Positions 33,060 to 45,105 of a stretch of 64,000 nucleotides of DNA are shown one piece after another. Each line of letters begins with the position of its first letter. The first letter of the stretch is position 1. This stretch comes from Paratinospora sagittata (taxonomy: Eukaryota > Streptophyta > Magnoliopsida > Ranunculales > Menispermaceae): positions 18,363,366-18,427,365 of the forward strand of contig CM069611.1 of NCBI GenBank assembly GCA_035771175.1. Reading direction: 5' to 3'. The notes under the pieces are model-generated. The model was not told the DNA's origin. It was given only the letters and a program-made list of their open reading frames with translations, and ran no database searches. The translations under genes and the position numbers were made by a program.

Positions 33060-33528
33060 GAAACACTTTGTTGACGATTGATCGTAGCCTACCATTTACA
33101 AGCAGTTGTAATTTTTTGATGATGATCGGTTGTAGCCTTCCATTTGTAAGTGTCAATAGGTTTTTTCAATAATCAACTGACCTCCTAGGATATCTTCGAA
33201 TTTTGTTGTCACGAGCCGTGGTTGTAGCCTTTTGAAAATGCTCGGTCGTAGTCTTCTATTTCCAAGTAGTCGTACCGTACGTTTTGAGGACAATTTGTTG
33301 TTGCTTTTCTTTTCTAAGTTGCCATAGCTTTTTGAGGACAATCGAAATTAGTCTTTTGTTCATAGGCGTTCATAGCCAAGACTTTTGCCACTTTGGGTGT
33401 GGGACGCACAATTGGTCTAGCCTTTTGCCAATAAGTGTGCGGTCGCACGATTGGTCGTAATCTTTTGCCACTTTGGGTGTGTGGCGCACGATTAGTCGTA
33501 GCCTTTTGCCTTTTGGGTGTGTAGCACA
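33060..33528 (-). repeat. Right array of the 41-bp repeat, first part
   Basis: Inverted relative to the left array: TAGCCTTTTGCCACTTTGGG then TGTGTGGCGCACGATTGGTC. Copies near 33060-33350 are degenerate and those at 33370-33528 are close to consensus. The array is interrupted at 33529 by the hAT-2 element and resumes at 40690. Confidence 0.85.
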
Positions 33529-33771
33529 TGGTTGGCCAGGGATTGAACCATGATTTTTCTTTTGGGTGAGCTAAAAAAAATTTTTAGACAAACCTCGACG
33601 GTACGAGGAAAATTCATTGATTGAAAAGAAAAGATACACCTTGATAAGGGGGATATAATGAACCTTACCCCTTAGAATGCATACATTGACTACAATACAT
33701 AACACAAGAACATAAAACCTAAAAAATGAAAGAAAATGCAATGCGATGCAATTATAAAAATCATGTAAACT

Positions 33772-36067
33772 TTATTCTACGAGCTTTTAAACCTTCAAAC
33801 TCATCAATAATAAATCTAAGTCAATGTTATTAACAATTTTTAATATATATCGCCATACAATCTGTAAGAAAATCATCCTCCATTTTAGAACGAAGTGATG
33901 TTTTCGACAAGCTTCATAATTTTGAAAGACAAGCAATATTCTAATTTTTTTTACCACAAAGAACATCAAACCTATAATGGCTCAATTGTCTTCTCAAATC
34001 TTCAATGCCATCGCTACTAAAATCTTAAAAGTAGAAATTCTCGACAATAATACAAATATTATCAACATCAAATAACTTAAACCTGTCAACAGGGCTCAAT
34101 GTCATGCTAAGAATAAGAAGTTGTATTGTTTGCTCGGGGAATCTACTACTCAACCCATCAATTGAAAATCAATCACAACATTAAATATACTAAAGTGATA
34201 ATAATGCTCAACTGTGATATTATCTTTTTGCTGACAAGAACATCTTGTTCCTTGCATATAACATGCATTCATATCAGGAATTTCAATTTCATATCTACGA
34301 CAAAATGACACTACACTTTTCAAAAAAAAATCTCATTTACTCTCCCTTAACTCTTGAAGGAGCAATTTTGTGGTTGACATTAAATTCATAGCATTCAAAA
34401 TATCTTGAGATTTCAATTGTAAAGCTTGACAAAGCATATTAGAGATTCCTAAGATTTCATGAAACAACACAATAAGATAAACACAAAATCAAAGGATCTT
34501 AAATCTTTATACGCACCTTTAGCTTCCCCACGTGTATTGTTGTTTAGTCCAAAGTCAATCAAAATTTCAAGAAAAGTAGAAACTAAACTAAACATTTTAA
34601 TCAATCCACAAATAGCCTTATAATGGGAACTCCAGCGAATAACTCCAGGTCGTTGCTAGCTACGCATTTAATTCGCTCTTATGCCAGTCTCAAATTTGCC
34701 TAAACCAATCAATTCATCAATTTCAGCTTCTCAAATAAATTTCAACTCAAAATGGCGCTTAAGAAACTACTTACAAAATTAACAATGAAGTCAATTTGAA
34801 AAAAAAAAAAAAAAAAACAGCCATATGTCATGCACTTTTTTAGCCACTACAACTAATGCAAGTCGAAGTCTATGTGCAAAACAATGTATGTAGTAAGCAC
34901 ATGGACAATATCTCAAAAACAAGGCTAGTAAACCTTTTCATTCACCCCTCATGTTGGTTGCACCATCATATCCTTGGCTTCTCAAGTTTTCAAGTGAAAG
35001 ATCATATCGAGTAAGTACATTACATATCTCATTTTTAAGAGTTAAAGCATTAGTATCATTAACACTCAAAACTTCAAAAAATCGTTCTTGAACAAAGTCT
35101 TTCAAATCGACATACCTCAAAATATTTGTCATTTGTTCCTTGTTGGATTCATCAAGTGCTTCGTCAACTAGAATACAAAATTTGGCATCCCCAACTTCCT
35201 CACGAATTATAGCCCGCACTCTATTAGCAAGAAGGTTCAACAACTCCTTTTGAATATCGATTGAGGTGTACTTGGCATTTTGTGGAGCATTTTCTAAAAC
35301 AATCCCACCAATTTCTTCATTTAGTCTTCCTTACAATGTTATCATCTCAATAGAGTTTCTACAATTAGTGAATTGATGGATTCGACATGACCTCGAAATG
35401 CATACTCTTGCATTTCTAGCCACTTTATCGACTCTAAGGAGGTCTTGTGCCTTATTGATTTTGTGAAATTTCTTGAAGAGAGAGTTTATTCATGACTTTG
35501 TTGATATGTCGTGATGAATCTTTCAGGTTTCTCCACCTTTGCATGTTGTGGCTATATTATGAATTATGCCCCCCCCCATGTGTTGCACAAATGAACAATT
35601 TTTTCCAACCTTGAAAGCCATTTTTTGTAAATGTCAGATGCTTTGATGGATCACTATAAAAAAGATAACATGCAAAGCAATAAGCTTTATTTTTTTCAAT
35701 TGAATATTCAAGCCACTCAAATCTTTGGAATCATGAATATTGAAACCGCCGAGTTTGGTTACCATCTATAGATGGATATTTATCCATCATGGGTTGGGAA
35801 TGTCTCATTTTGATATATTCTCATCTTACTTGTCGGCATGATAAACTCCTATTAGGAGACGTAATCCAGGATCATGTTCATAATAAGGAACATTGACATC
35901 TATTGGAGTGTCGTCAACTTTCTCAAGATCAAATCTTTGGGAGGAAAAAGGCAAACTACACCACTAACAGTATTTGGAGAACTTGACCCACTTAATTGGT
36001 GATCTAATTTTTTCTCAAAGTATGAAAGAAGAGTTTTTTGTGGCTTAGATGAATGATTGCTTGACAT
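33772..36067 (-). pseudogene. hAT-2 transposase (TTF-type finger / DUF4371 family)
   Basis: Start codon at 36067 (MSSNHSSKPQKTLLSYFEKK, the usual N-terminus of this family). The TTF finger region is frameshifted (IQVAWIFN and SLLLCMLSF remain). The best block, 34938-35243, has RVRAIIREEVGDAKFCILVD, LRYVDLKDFVQERFFEVLSV and LRSQGYDGATNMRGE, typical of DUF4371 with the RNase H-like core. The C-terminal part keeps a DDFLTDCMAIYIK-like segment near 33850 and ends about 33772. The conserved 'TTER' dimerisation block is not visible. Many stops: dead. Confidence 0.78.
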
Positions 36068-36953
36068 TGTAACCTAACATTATCAAATAACTTTGTTAAA
36101 CAATTGGAAATAAAATTTACATACATGAAATAAACACTGAATTTAATTCCATAATGTAATATATGTGTGTGTGTGTGTGTGCGCGCGTTCAACAAAATTA
36201 ACATACATGAAATAAACATTAAATTTAATTCCCTAATATTATAAAAAAATAAGTTTTCCCTCAAAAGAAAGAAAAATCAGTTTTTTTTGCTAGATATATG
36301 AAAATTTATTTGTTCCTAATCAAAAAATGGAAACCCGATATCCACTATCCAATGCAATAAGCATTCTTGACAAAACAAATGTAACAAGCATTAAATAACA
36401 ACATTTATAATAAAGATAAACTCACAACAAAATAGTTATTTACAATTAAAAAAATAATTTAATAGCTAGGTTAGAAAATAAAAGAAAAATCACTAACATA
36501 TCAAAAAAAATTGCAACAAATTAGATAAGCAATATATACCTTTCGGTCCTTTCCAAAAGCACAGTAGAGATGAAGAATTAAAGCAAAATCAACATCTAAT
36601 CTTCTCGATTCACCTACAATCTGCAAGATTGTAATAAAGAAAAAGAAAATATTTAAAAACAAAAAACAAAGAAAATTGTAAGAACTAAGAAGATATTAGA
36701 AGAATAAAAAATTAAAAGAAAAAAATAAAGAAAAAAAATGCTTACTCCTCGTTGAAGAAGGGTTTGAAGAAGAAGAATCATAGTAGTCGTTGGATTTTGG
36801 GGGGGTTTGAAGAATAAAAAAGAGAAGAAGAAGAAGAAGAGTTGCAGCAAACCCGTTTGGATTTTGGGGGGTTTGAAGAAGAAGAAGAATAAGAGTTGCA
36901 AGAGCTGGGAGTTTCAAATTTGGGGTTGCGATTTGGGGGGAGGGGGTGTTACA
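36068..36953 (-). other. hAT-2 5' leader, low complexity
   Basis: AT-rich DNA with a (TG)n(CG)n run at 36163-36188 and GAAGAAGAA / GGGGGTTTGAAG duplications at 36760-36950. No convincing gene; frames here are low complexity. It continues right of the solo LTR to the terminus at 40689. Confidence 0.6.
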
Positions 36954-37771
36954 TGTTAAACCGCAAGTGTGCGGTGTCAAGTAATAATAAACCGATGAGA
37001 ATCGGGTTGTCCTAGGATTGTACTCTAGTTACTAAATACCGTATTCACTAATTATTAACTTTATCTAGACAATCAAAGTATAAGATTTGAATAAACTAAA
37101 CAATTAAAGTAAAAGTAAATAGAAAAGCAATTAAACAATGGATTAATATCAGGAAAGGAATATCTAAAGGTTCAACTTCACCTAACCGTCAACTATGTGG
37201 ATTAGTTATGTCTATTATTAATACGTTCTTCACTTTTATAAGTAAAAAATCCTTAAATCTCCAATTCCCTCTCTCGAGTGTCGAATTAGAATATATTATC
37301 AAGGAGTTGATTTCAATCTCTCGATAAAAGCCAAAACCCTAATAACTCATTAAACTTTGTGATTTTCCCTACAACTTCAAAAGATATCATAAACCTCTCG
37401 ATTCTACAATGATCTTAGGTTATATTTTCCTTAGTCCAACTCAAGGAACCCTTTCTTGAGTGCCACCCCCCCAAGTCTATGATCATTCAATCCGTGATCA
37501 AGAGATTAAAAGCATTAAACCTAGAATAAGCATAAAACCAATCTTAACACATAGAATCAAGTATAGGATCCATCTACCCTCTAGAACTAAATTAGTTCAT
37601 AACTTTAAGAATTGAAATACAAAACATAGTTATAAACTTGAATAAGAACATAGAAATCAAACTAGGAACTCTTCAGATGTGAGTCTCTATCTCTTGTTTC
37701 CAACTTATAGATCTTCTTATCCGCTTCGTTTTAGCCATATTGCCTTGTTCTCCCTTCTATCCTCCCCTAGA

Positions 37772-39878
37772 TGTTATCTCAAGGAACCCCAATATGAGAA
37801 TGTTTTGATGATTCCAAACTACTCATGTTTGTGTATCTACTGATCTTGTTAAGTGTTTCAGATTTATCAAGATTAAAGATCAAAAAGAAAAACTTACAGG
37901 TCTATTGAATGTAAATGTTCGAAGCTTCAAGATTTTCAATACTTAGAATGTAAATCTATTGATCAAATTACTCTCAGCAAGATATACTCAATTGCACGTT
38001 TTAATCGATATATTTGAAAGGTTTTTTAAATGATTTAAATTCTTAATCGTTCCAAATTTTTGATGTGATCGAATCTTTGTCTGATTTGATTAAGTTTTGA
38101 AAGGTTTAAATTGTTTTTAAGAAACAGTCTTTAAGTGTCCATCAGGACACTAACACATCTTTCAAAACGCTAATGTCTTAGCAGTGCCCTCCTGGACGTG
38201 GTAAGTCAAGACTCTAATAATACATTAGGATGCTGATAGAGTTCATGGTTGAATAAGTACTTATCTATCAGGACACTTACTTCATTTGTAGCACCCTCAT
38301 TTAGTTAACCAGTGAACTTTTCAGAACGTTGATTCTACATCAGCTCGCTAACTATTTTTTTAGCTTTTAATGATTTAATCTTTAAGGACGTTGATAGTTA
38401 TAAGTTGAAAAACGTTCAAGACGCTACTTAAACAAGGGCGCCCTCACTTAAGAACCAACTTAGTAACTCTCAGGACACTGATCGGTCTTCAACGTACTTA
38501 TCATTTTTAAAAGTTAAAACACCAGGACGCTCATCACCTAGTAGCGCCCTTATGTTTTTCAGTTGTTTTAAAATGTTTTAAAACTTCAGGACGCTTTTGT
38601 CGCTAGTAGCGCCCTTATAGTTCTCATGTTTTAAATATCAGGACGCATACACTTTTGTAGTGCCCTCGTGACTTTAGGTATGCAAAAACAAAATAGGATG
38701 CTAACTATTGTTTAGCGCTCTCATAGCTTTTAGTCATTTTAAATCGAAAAGTTAGTTAGGACGCTTACAATCAAGTAGCGCCCTCACTTCACAGTTCAGT
38801 AGGACGCTTATGGTCCATGAGCGCCCTCAAGGAACAAAACGACAAAGTTGGTATTATGCGCGAAGATGCTAATCCAACACTATTACAAAGCTGACACTTT
38901 CACTTTTTCAGTTTACTTTTTCAGAACTTTTTATGCATAAAAACTTTGTCAGATTCGCCAGAGATTTCCTCTAATACACGAAATCACAATTCCTGAAACC
39001 TTCGTTATTCGTGTAATCTGAAAAGAACCAGATCTTTGTGAAAGATTGTAGCTATTGTGAGTAAACGATCATTTTGAAATTCAAATTCAAATAACCAATA
39101 GCTTCACTGAGTCTATAAATACCAACACTTAGACTCAAATCAAATACCGAAAATTCATTAAGCAAATACTATTGAAAATTAATTTTTCAATTTGATTTCA
39201 GAGGTCAAACTGTTTTAGTTTTCAAAGTGTTTTTTTTGAAACTTAGCTTATTCAAAAGATTTTCATACTGAGCTTAATATATATCTTTCTTTGAAAATCT
39301 ATTTGAAGGATATTAAGTGTTTTCTACTTGAATTTTCAGCACGGTCTTATTCATACATCATTCTTGCTGAATGAGGATTTTGAGAGATAGTTCATAGGAT
39401 ACAGTTGTACTCCATTTCATATCTTATAAATTGTATCGAGTTGTAACAATAGTTATGCAAACTACTGAGTACCCACCATTGTTTTGTTTTTAGAGATAGG
39501 TAGTTCTCAAGCTTGTAAGTTGAGAGGTTAGGTTAGTCTCATTCCCGGAAGTTGAGATAGGTAGTTTTCTAGCCTTTAAGTCGAGAGGTTTAGGTTGGTC
39601 TCAATCCTGCAAATTGAGCATTGTAACGGTTGTTCTCACACCTGAAAGCTGAGAAAAGGTGTGACGGCTTGGTTCTAACCTGTAAGAGAATCCCTTAGTG
39701 AAGAGGTTTCAAATCCTAACTGAGGAGGTTGGGTAGTGGACGTAGGCAAATAGCCGAACCACTCTAAATTGATTGTACAAATTGATTTACTTTTTCGCAT
39801 TTATTTAGTTGTCATTGCATTAACGTTAATAGTCTAAGTGTCCATTTCACCCCCCTCTTGGATATACCTGGGCCAACA
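37772..39878 (+). mobile_element. SIRE-like copia solo LTR (2107 bp), CTAGA duplication
   Basis: Starts TGTTATCTCAAGGAACCCCA and ends ATATACCTGGGCCAACA. Flanked by perfect CTAGA at 37767-37771 and 39879-39883. Close relative of the C1 LTR, with the same end (CTCTTGGATATACCTGGGCC) and hairpin array. No internal sequence. It splits the Athila-type LTR. Confidence 0.9.
38150..38830. repeat. Hairpin array in the solo LTR
   Basis: About eleven AGGACGCT/AGCGCCCT pairs. The best kept is AGGACGCT 38801-38808 with AGCGCCCT 38820-38827. It ends with AAGGAACAAAACGACAAAG, the same boundary as in C1. Confidence 0.82.
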
Positions 39879-40689
39879 CTAGAAACCCTAAACAATGAAG
39901 TATATATATAGCTACAAGCCCATAGGAAGTCGTATTGAAAAGTCTCAAGCCGAATAGGAGAAACCCGCAATAAATTAGAAAACTTTCTAATTTTTTCGTT
40001 TAGCCCGACACTATGGCACCCACTCCTGTGCCCAGTTATGAAATTCACCACCTGTGTTCTTCACCTCTGGGCGTCGTGGCACCCATTCTGAGCGTTGCGG
40101 CCCCCACTCTCTTTTTTCCAGCACTCTTTTGTTCCTCCTTTTGTGGACTTTGCCATTTTTCAGACATCTTTGACTTGCATTTTTTTTGTATCTTCATTCC
40201 ATCTTCATGTAACATGTTTCCATCATCCAAGTTTACTTTAAACACATCTAAAGGCCTACGAAACAAATCAAAACCAATGATTAAAACACTTATATGATCA
40301 ATTCAACTAACTTATAAAATTAAACACCAAAATAAAACAATATATATCAAAATGTAACTAAACTAACAACTAAGTCAAAACTAACATAAACCAACCAAAT
40401 AAATGAGTAAACTAACTTAAACATCATCTAAATCATACTAAAACACATCTAAAATAACCACTTATTTGAGGGTTTGGAGCTGTGATTTTTATTTATTTTT
40501 TGTTAGGGGGGGGGGTGTTGAAGGGGTTTCGGAGCAGCGATTTTGGCGTTAATTTATTTTTCTTCAAAGTAAGTAAAAATTAAGGGTATCATGGGATAAT
40601 TTTTAAAAACTAAGGATATTATAGGATATTATTTCAAAGTTTTTACCTAGGCTACAGCCCATGCTAGCCCAACAAGAGTTATGCCCCTA

Positions 40690-40908
40690 CGGTTGGCCAT
40701 AGCTTTTTCTCTATTTGGGTATGGGGCACACAATTGATCGTAGCCTTTTGCCACTTTGGGTGTGTGGTGCACGATTGGTCGTAGCCTTTTGCAACTTTGA
40801 GTATGTGGCGCATGATTGGCCATAGCCTTTTTGCTACTTTGGGGTGTTTAGCGCACGGTTGGTTGTAGCTATTTGCCATTTTGGGTGTGTGGCGCACGAT
40901 CGACCACA
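40690..40908 (-). repeat. Right array of the 41-bp repeat, second part
   Basis: Continuation of 33060-33528 after the hAT-2 element, with five units such as TAGCCTTTTGCCACTTTGGG. It stops at 40908 where the C2 LTR starts, so C2 inserted into the array. Confidence 0.85.
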
Positions 40909-41625
40909 TGTTGGCCCAGATTAAACGTCCAAGAGGAGGGGTGAATTGGACAAGTTGCAAGTTTCTACCCTTTCAAAAATAAATCGAAAAGAAAGCAAGT
41001 AAAGTGCAGTGGCTGAAATTGAAGTACACAAGATTTAACGTGGTTCTGTGCTAACGACCTATGTCGACGACTTACTCTACCCAATCAAGATTTTCCCAAA
41101 CCTCCCACCAATGGACCCTACTTCGAGGGTAAGGATCAAACCGGTTTCAACACTTACTTCACAGGTATAAGTAAACCTTTACAAGAACCTAATCACTCAG
41201 TTCTTTGTCACTTGTGACCTTAGTCATTTACAATACTTGCTAGAATACAAATACAACTTTTGAAGATGTTCTTTTACCAAGAACATTCAAAACTCATTGA
41301 AGTTAAGATTAAAACCTTTCCGAAAACATTTTTTTTGAAATCAAATACGAAATCGAAGTGATTTTGAAAACTTTGCAATTTAGAGAGTTTTAGTACAGAG
41401 ATTGATCGAGAGGTTACCCTACACACCTAAGATCAAACTAATACATTACATATGAAATTTTTCGTCGTTCTTCGAGATTGATCTTCGTAGTCTCTTCGAC
41501 AGGTACTATTTTGATGTGTTCTTGACGAATTAGCTATAACACTTAGGGAAACAATGCAAGTGATATCATGGGGTTTGTAATCATCAAAATACCGAGATAC
41601 CGACGCAATGAGCATTGGTCCTACA
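40909..41625 (-). repeat. C2 3' LTR (717 bp)
   Basis: Plus strand starts TGTTGGCCCAGATTAAACGT and ends ATTGGTCCTACA. TGTTGGCCC mirrors the GGGCCAACA end of the C1 LTR, so the families share their terminus. The right boundary is fixed by the polypurine tract. The hairpin array is absent. Left flank is CCACA. Confidence 0.78.
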
Positions 41626-41626
41626 A

Positions 41627-41640
41627 TCTCCCCCTTTTTG
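41627..41640 (-). other. C2 polypurine tract
   Basis: Minus strand CAAAAAGGGGGAGA directly before the LTR start TTGTAGGACC. It is the plus-strand primer site and marks the 3' LTR edge. Confidence 0.8.
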
Positions 41641-41989
41641 ATGATTTCAAACACTTGATATTGGCCTTAGGAAGCAATCCTAATATATATGATTTTTGAA
41701 AAATTTTGGAAGCATTTTGTTTTAAAAAATGAATGCTCACAACAAGTCAACACAAGCAAACACATTCATAACATGTAACAAGGTATCCATGATCTCATAT
41801 ATATCAAAAATACATGGCAGACAAATATATGGTACAATCAACAAAACATACATCTAGACCATACATCTCTCCCCCTATCAAAAATACATATGCCTCTCAC
41901 TTTATCTATATCACTCCTATACATAATGTCCTCACAATATCTTTATCTTCTCCCCCTTTTGAAATCACAAAAAGAGGGGATGGTCCACT

Positions 41990-43166
41990 ATAGAGGACGG
42001 AAACCCCGAGCTGCCAGATCGTCGACTAGATCCCGAAGAATTTCTTCAGGAGTCTGAGTCGATCGGCATGATGATCATCCCGGAGCTCGATAGGTCGAGG
42101 GGCCCTGACCGGGTCAAAGATGTGGAGGATTAGATGTCCAGGAAAACTGTGGAGGCGCAATGTGAGACTGAGGTAGTCGCAGACGACATGCTAGTATGGC
42201 CTCCAACCTTTAGAGATAGTCAACTCCAATGCGAACCTAATGCAAAAATATGTTCATGGATCTCATAACGTGGGAGAGCAAGGCAGCCATAGTCTGTAGT
42301 CAAGAATCAAATGACATGGTGCTCTCTACAGACTGACCGACTGCGCCATGTATGGTCCTCTCTAGGTTGACGAACCATGGATGAGTCGTGCTAGATGTGG
42401 CCTCTGTGGCAGATGATCCAGGAGCTTCTCGATCTCGAAGGGTTGTCAGTATCCGCTCTTGAGCATCCGTCATGGTCTGCATGGTGGCAAAAGGTCAATG
42501 TAATCTTCGAGAACATCGTCGTCTGAGTCGTCTGCATCTCCTGAACAATCCATAGAATGGAGGCAATATCTCGGGAGGGCTCGGCAGACTGAGGCATCGG
42601 AGGATGAGCAGTGGGAGCCTCAGTAGGGGATAAAGCTGGGACTTCAATAGGTGGAGGTGAGAAATGATCACCTATCAGAGAATATCTTCAATGAAGAGAG
42701 GATGGAATGTGAGAACTGGGTCCAGCAACATCAGGTATAGGAGAGGGAGGAGCCATAGCACTCGATCCAGCAATGTCCGCAAGAGGAGCTGAAGTAACCT
42801 CCTGATCATGGGGGCCGGGGACCTCAAGAATAGCAAGTGCGTAATCATCCGACATAGTGGCCTCCAAGTCAAGAGGCGTAGGATCACATTCCTTGGTCAA
42901 GGAGAAAGATTTAAGCTCGATGTCCAGAGGTAACTTATCTCTACGCATCCATTTTCTCTTTGGTTTATAATACCAGTAATCCATGTGCTTGAATGTCTGA
43001 TGCAACTGCTTAACATCCTGCTCATTTTTCAAATTGATATCAGTACACTCAAGGAAGCAGGTAAGGTGCATCGCAAATGGAAGATTCTTTGTTGTATTCT
43101 TGATGGAGTCCATGCAATTCATAATAGCATATGGGAAATTGACATGTGTCTTCATGTACAGACACC
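41990..43166 (-). pseudogene. C2 envelope-like ORF, C-terminal part
   Basis: Opens with THVNFPYAIMNCMDSIKNTT and LPFAMHLTCFLECTDINLKN, continues with HMDYWYYKPKRKWMRRDKLP, then a Ser/Pro/Asp-rich tail and, after a stop near 42688, a stretch with SILWIVQEMQTTQTTM and MTDAQERILTTLRDREAP that may form a coiled coil. This layout matches the envelope-like ORF3 of SIRE-type copia elements and the plant 'putative transposon protein' domain. I see no convincing signal or membrane segment here. The N-terminal part lies beyond the 43167-47763 insertion, and the frame agrees across it. Confidence 0.62.
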
Positions 43167-43747
43167 TGTTAGCCCAAGTGGTTTTTCACTTAGCTTTCTC
43201 CTAAGTGTTTTGATGCTAATAAACAATATAACAAATGGTGCTATTGTCTCAATTTAGTATATTTCAGCACCAAAAGTAATAAAGAAGCTAATACAAGATT
43301 TAAGCTCGTTCAAGTCAAATCATGCGGATAGAAAGAAGTCTTAATCAAAACTTGGACGTGTCAAGATGAGAAGAGAAGAATATGAGCTAAACTTCATAGA
43401 GTTTTGATATAGGTTGTAAACCTCCTTGTTCTATATTGCTCAATCATTCATACATGCATTAGATTTCTCTAAAAAAGATTTTAATTTATTCAAACATGTT
43501 TGGTCTATGTTTCAAACTTGTTTGAGTCATATTTGCATGAGTTCTCATCAAAATTGCATTTTCCCAAAAGTTTTTAAAACCAACATGATCCTTCATTTGT
43601 TTTTGTCAAAATAGTTTTCAAAAGGTTTCAATCATGTTTTAAATAAGTTTTGAATGATTCAAAAGTTTTTAATCTTATATCAAAGTATTTTTGAATCAAT
43701 AGATTGGTTCTTGATTGTCAAAAGAAGCATTTTTCAAAAATAGGAAC

Positions 43748-43960
43748 CTATAGCCCGCTATAGGTCTCTATAGCCCGCTATCCAGTTGTTGCCAAAATTT
43801 ATGTTTTCTGAAATTTCAGGCAATAGCACGCTATCCCTGTCCTAAAATTCTAGAGCTCTCGGGTTTGTGTATATCGACCTACTATAGCCCGCTATCCATC
43901 ATTATAAGGCATGATACACAACCTGATAGTGCTATAGGATTTGATAACGCGTTATCCATG
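43748..43960. repeat. ATAGC-N-GCTAT palindrome cluster in LTR-a
   Basis: CCTATAGCCCGCTATAGG (43748-43765), CTATAGCCCGCTATCC (about 43768), AATAGCACGCTATCC (about 43822), CTATAGCCCGCTATCC (about 43882) and GATAACGCGTTATCC (about 43943). Each is a near-perfect inverted repeat. Similar motifs occur in C2 at 48674-48810. Confidence 0.78.
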
Positions 43961-45105
43961 TCTGAAACGAAAATCTGACATTTCTGACAGAAAAACGTGG
44001 ATGTTTCCACTTGCTCGATTTTTTTATTTTTCACACACTTTTGTTAGGTTATCCTAACTGAAATATTCTCCACTAACACCTGGATTATTCCTATTGTCTA
44101 GCATGCTCTTACACATCTTACATTAAATAATATTTCAAATCAAATGAACCCATAGTCATTTTTCTATAAAAACACCAAACTTGCTCATTTTGAAACAGAG
44201 AGTGTGTGTGCATTCAATTGAGATGTAACAACGTTTTTTGCAAGTTATTGTGAACTTCTCAAAGTTTATTTCCATATAGCAAAAATGTGATTCCATTTGA
44301 GCAAAAAACAATCAAAGAGTGTTCTTCAAAATCAAACTCTTTCTCATATTTTCAAAACCAGTGAATCAAATGTTTTGAACCAAAGCTTGAATTTTGTGTC
44401 TTGATTTCGTACATCATTTCAAGCATCATCAAAAGCATTTCATTGAGCAAATAAAGTTGCAAGGAAGGTTAATGTGATTGTAAGATCTCTTTCTCTCATT
44501 GAGCTTAAAATTTCATATCTGGTATATTAAGTACTTGTATTTGAGAGCTTCATATGTAACTGTTCTAATTACTTAGAACAAACTTTGTAATCTCCGTATT
44601 TGGTCTTGTTAGATTGTTTCAAGGTTGAAACAAACCAAATCAAGCGATTGTGATATCACTAGTGATTCCAAGATTGGAATCAAGTCCAGTTTTGCCCTTT
44701 ATCTTGAAAAAGGTCAACTAGTAATCAGTTTTTCCTTTGCCCCTGAAAAAGGAACAAGTGGTTTTTCCTTATCCCGAAAAAAGGAAATCGTAGGTTCAGC
44801 CTTAGCCCGTAAAAATATAGGTTTGTCTTGAACCTTCAAAAAGACATTGTAATGGTTTGGTTCACACCCTTGAAGTGAACCTGGTATAATGGAATCCTAG
44901 AGACAATTTCTCTAGGCGTGGAGTAGGAAAAGGATTTCCGAACCACGTAAAAATCCTTTGTGTGCATTGTATTTATTTTCAATATCTTTCATTATGCACT
45001 TTACATTGATTTGAGTACATGACTTGAATTAATCAAAGGATTTCTACAAAGAAATTAGAAATAGTTCAAAATCGGCCATAACACTCAATTCACCTCCCTC
45101 TTGGG

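Larger units (their letters stand above)
36954..40460 (-). mobile_element. Athila-like solo LTR (about 1.4 kb without insertion)
   Basis: Starts TGTTAAACCGCAAGTGTGCG and ends CATCTAAAATAACCA. It aligns with the A1 LTR on both sides of the copia solo LTR at 37772-39878: the AAACCCTAAACAATG block at 24263 continues the text on either side. No clear 5-bp duplication (TTACA left, CTTAT right), so its boundaries may be off by a few bases or altered. Confidence 0.7.
33537..40689 (-). mobile_element. hAT-2 element carrying two nested solo LTRs
   Basis: Ends CAGGGATTGAACC and (complement of the right end) TAGGGGCATAAC. Flanks are TGGTTGGC (33529-33536) and CGGTTGGC (40690-40697), 7 of 8 identical, inside the 41-bp array. 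The transposase pseudogene runs 36067 to 33772 on the minus strand. Its 5' leader is split by the Athila-like solo LTR 36954-40460. Without insertions the element would be about 3.6 kb, normal for an autonomous plant hAT. Confidence 0.78.

Noticed and set aside
36653..36980. Leu/Phe-rich open frames that look like membrane proteins
   Set aside because: They derive from GAAGAAGAA and GGGGGTTT low-complexity DNA in the hAT-2 leader.
43985..44650. Possible host gene or intron in the 43-48 kb region
   Set aside because: The sequence is explained by LTR-a and LTR-b with target duplications; no splice-site-framed coding signal was seen.
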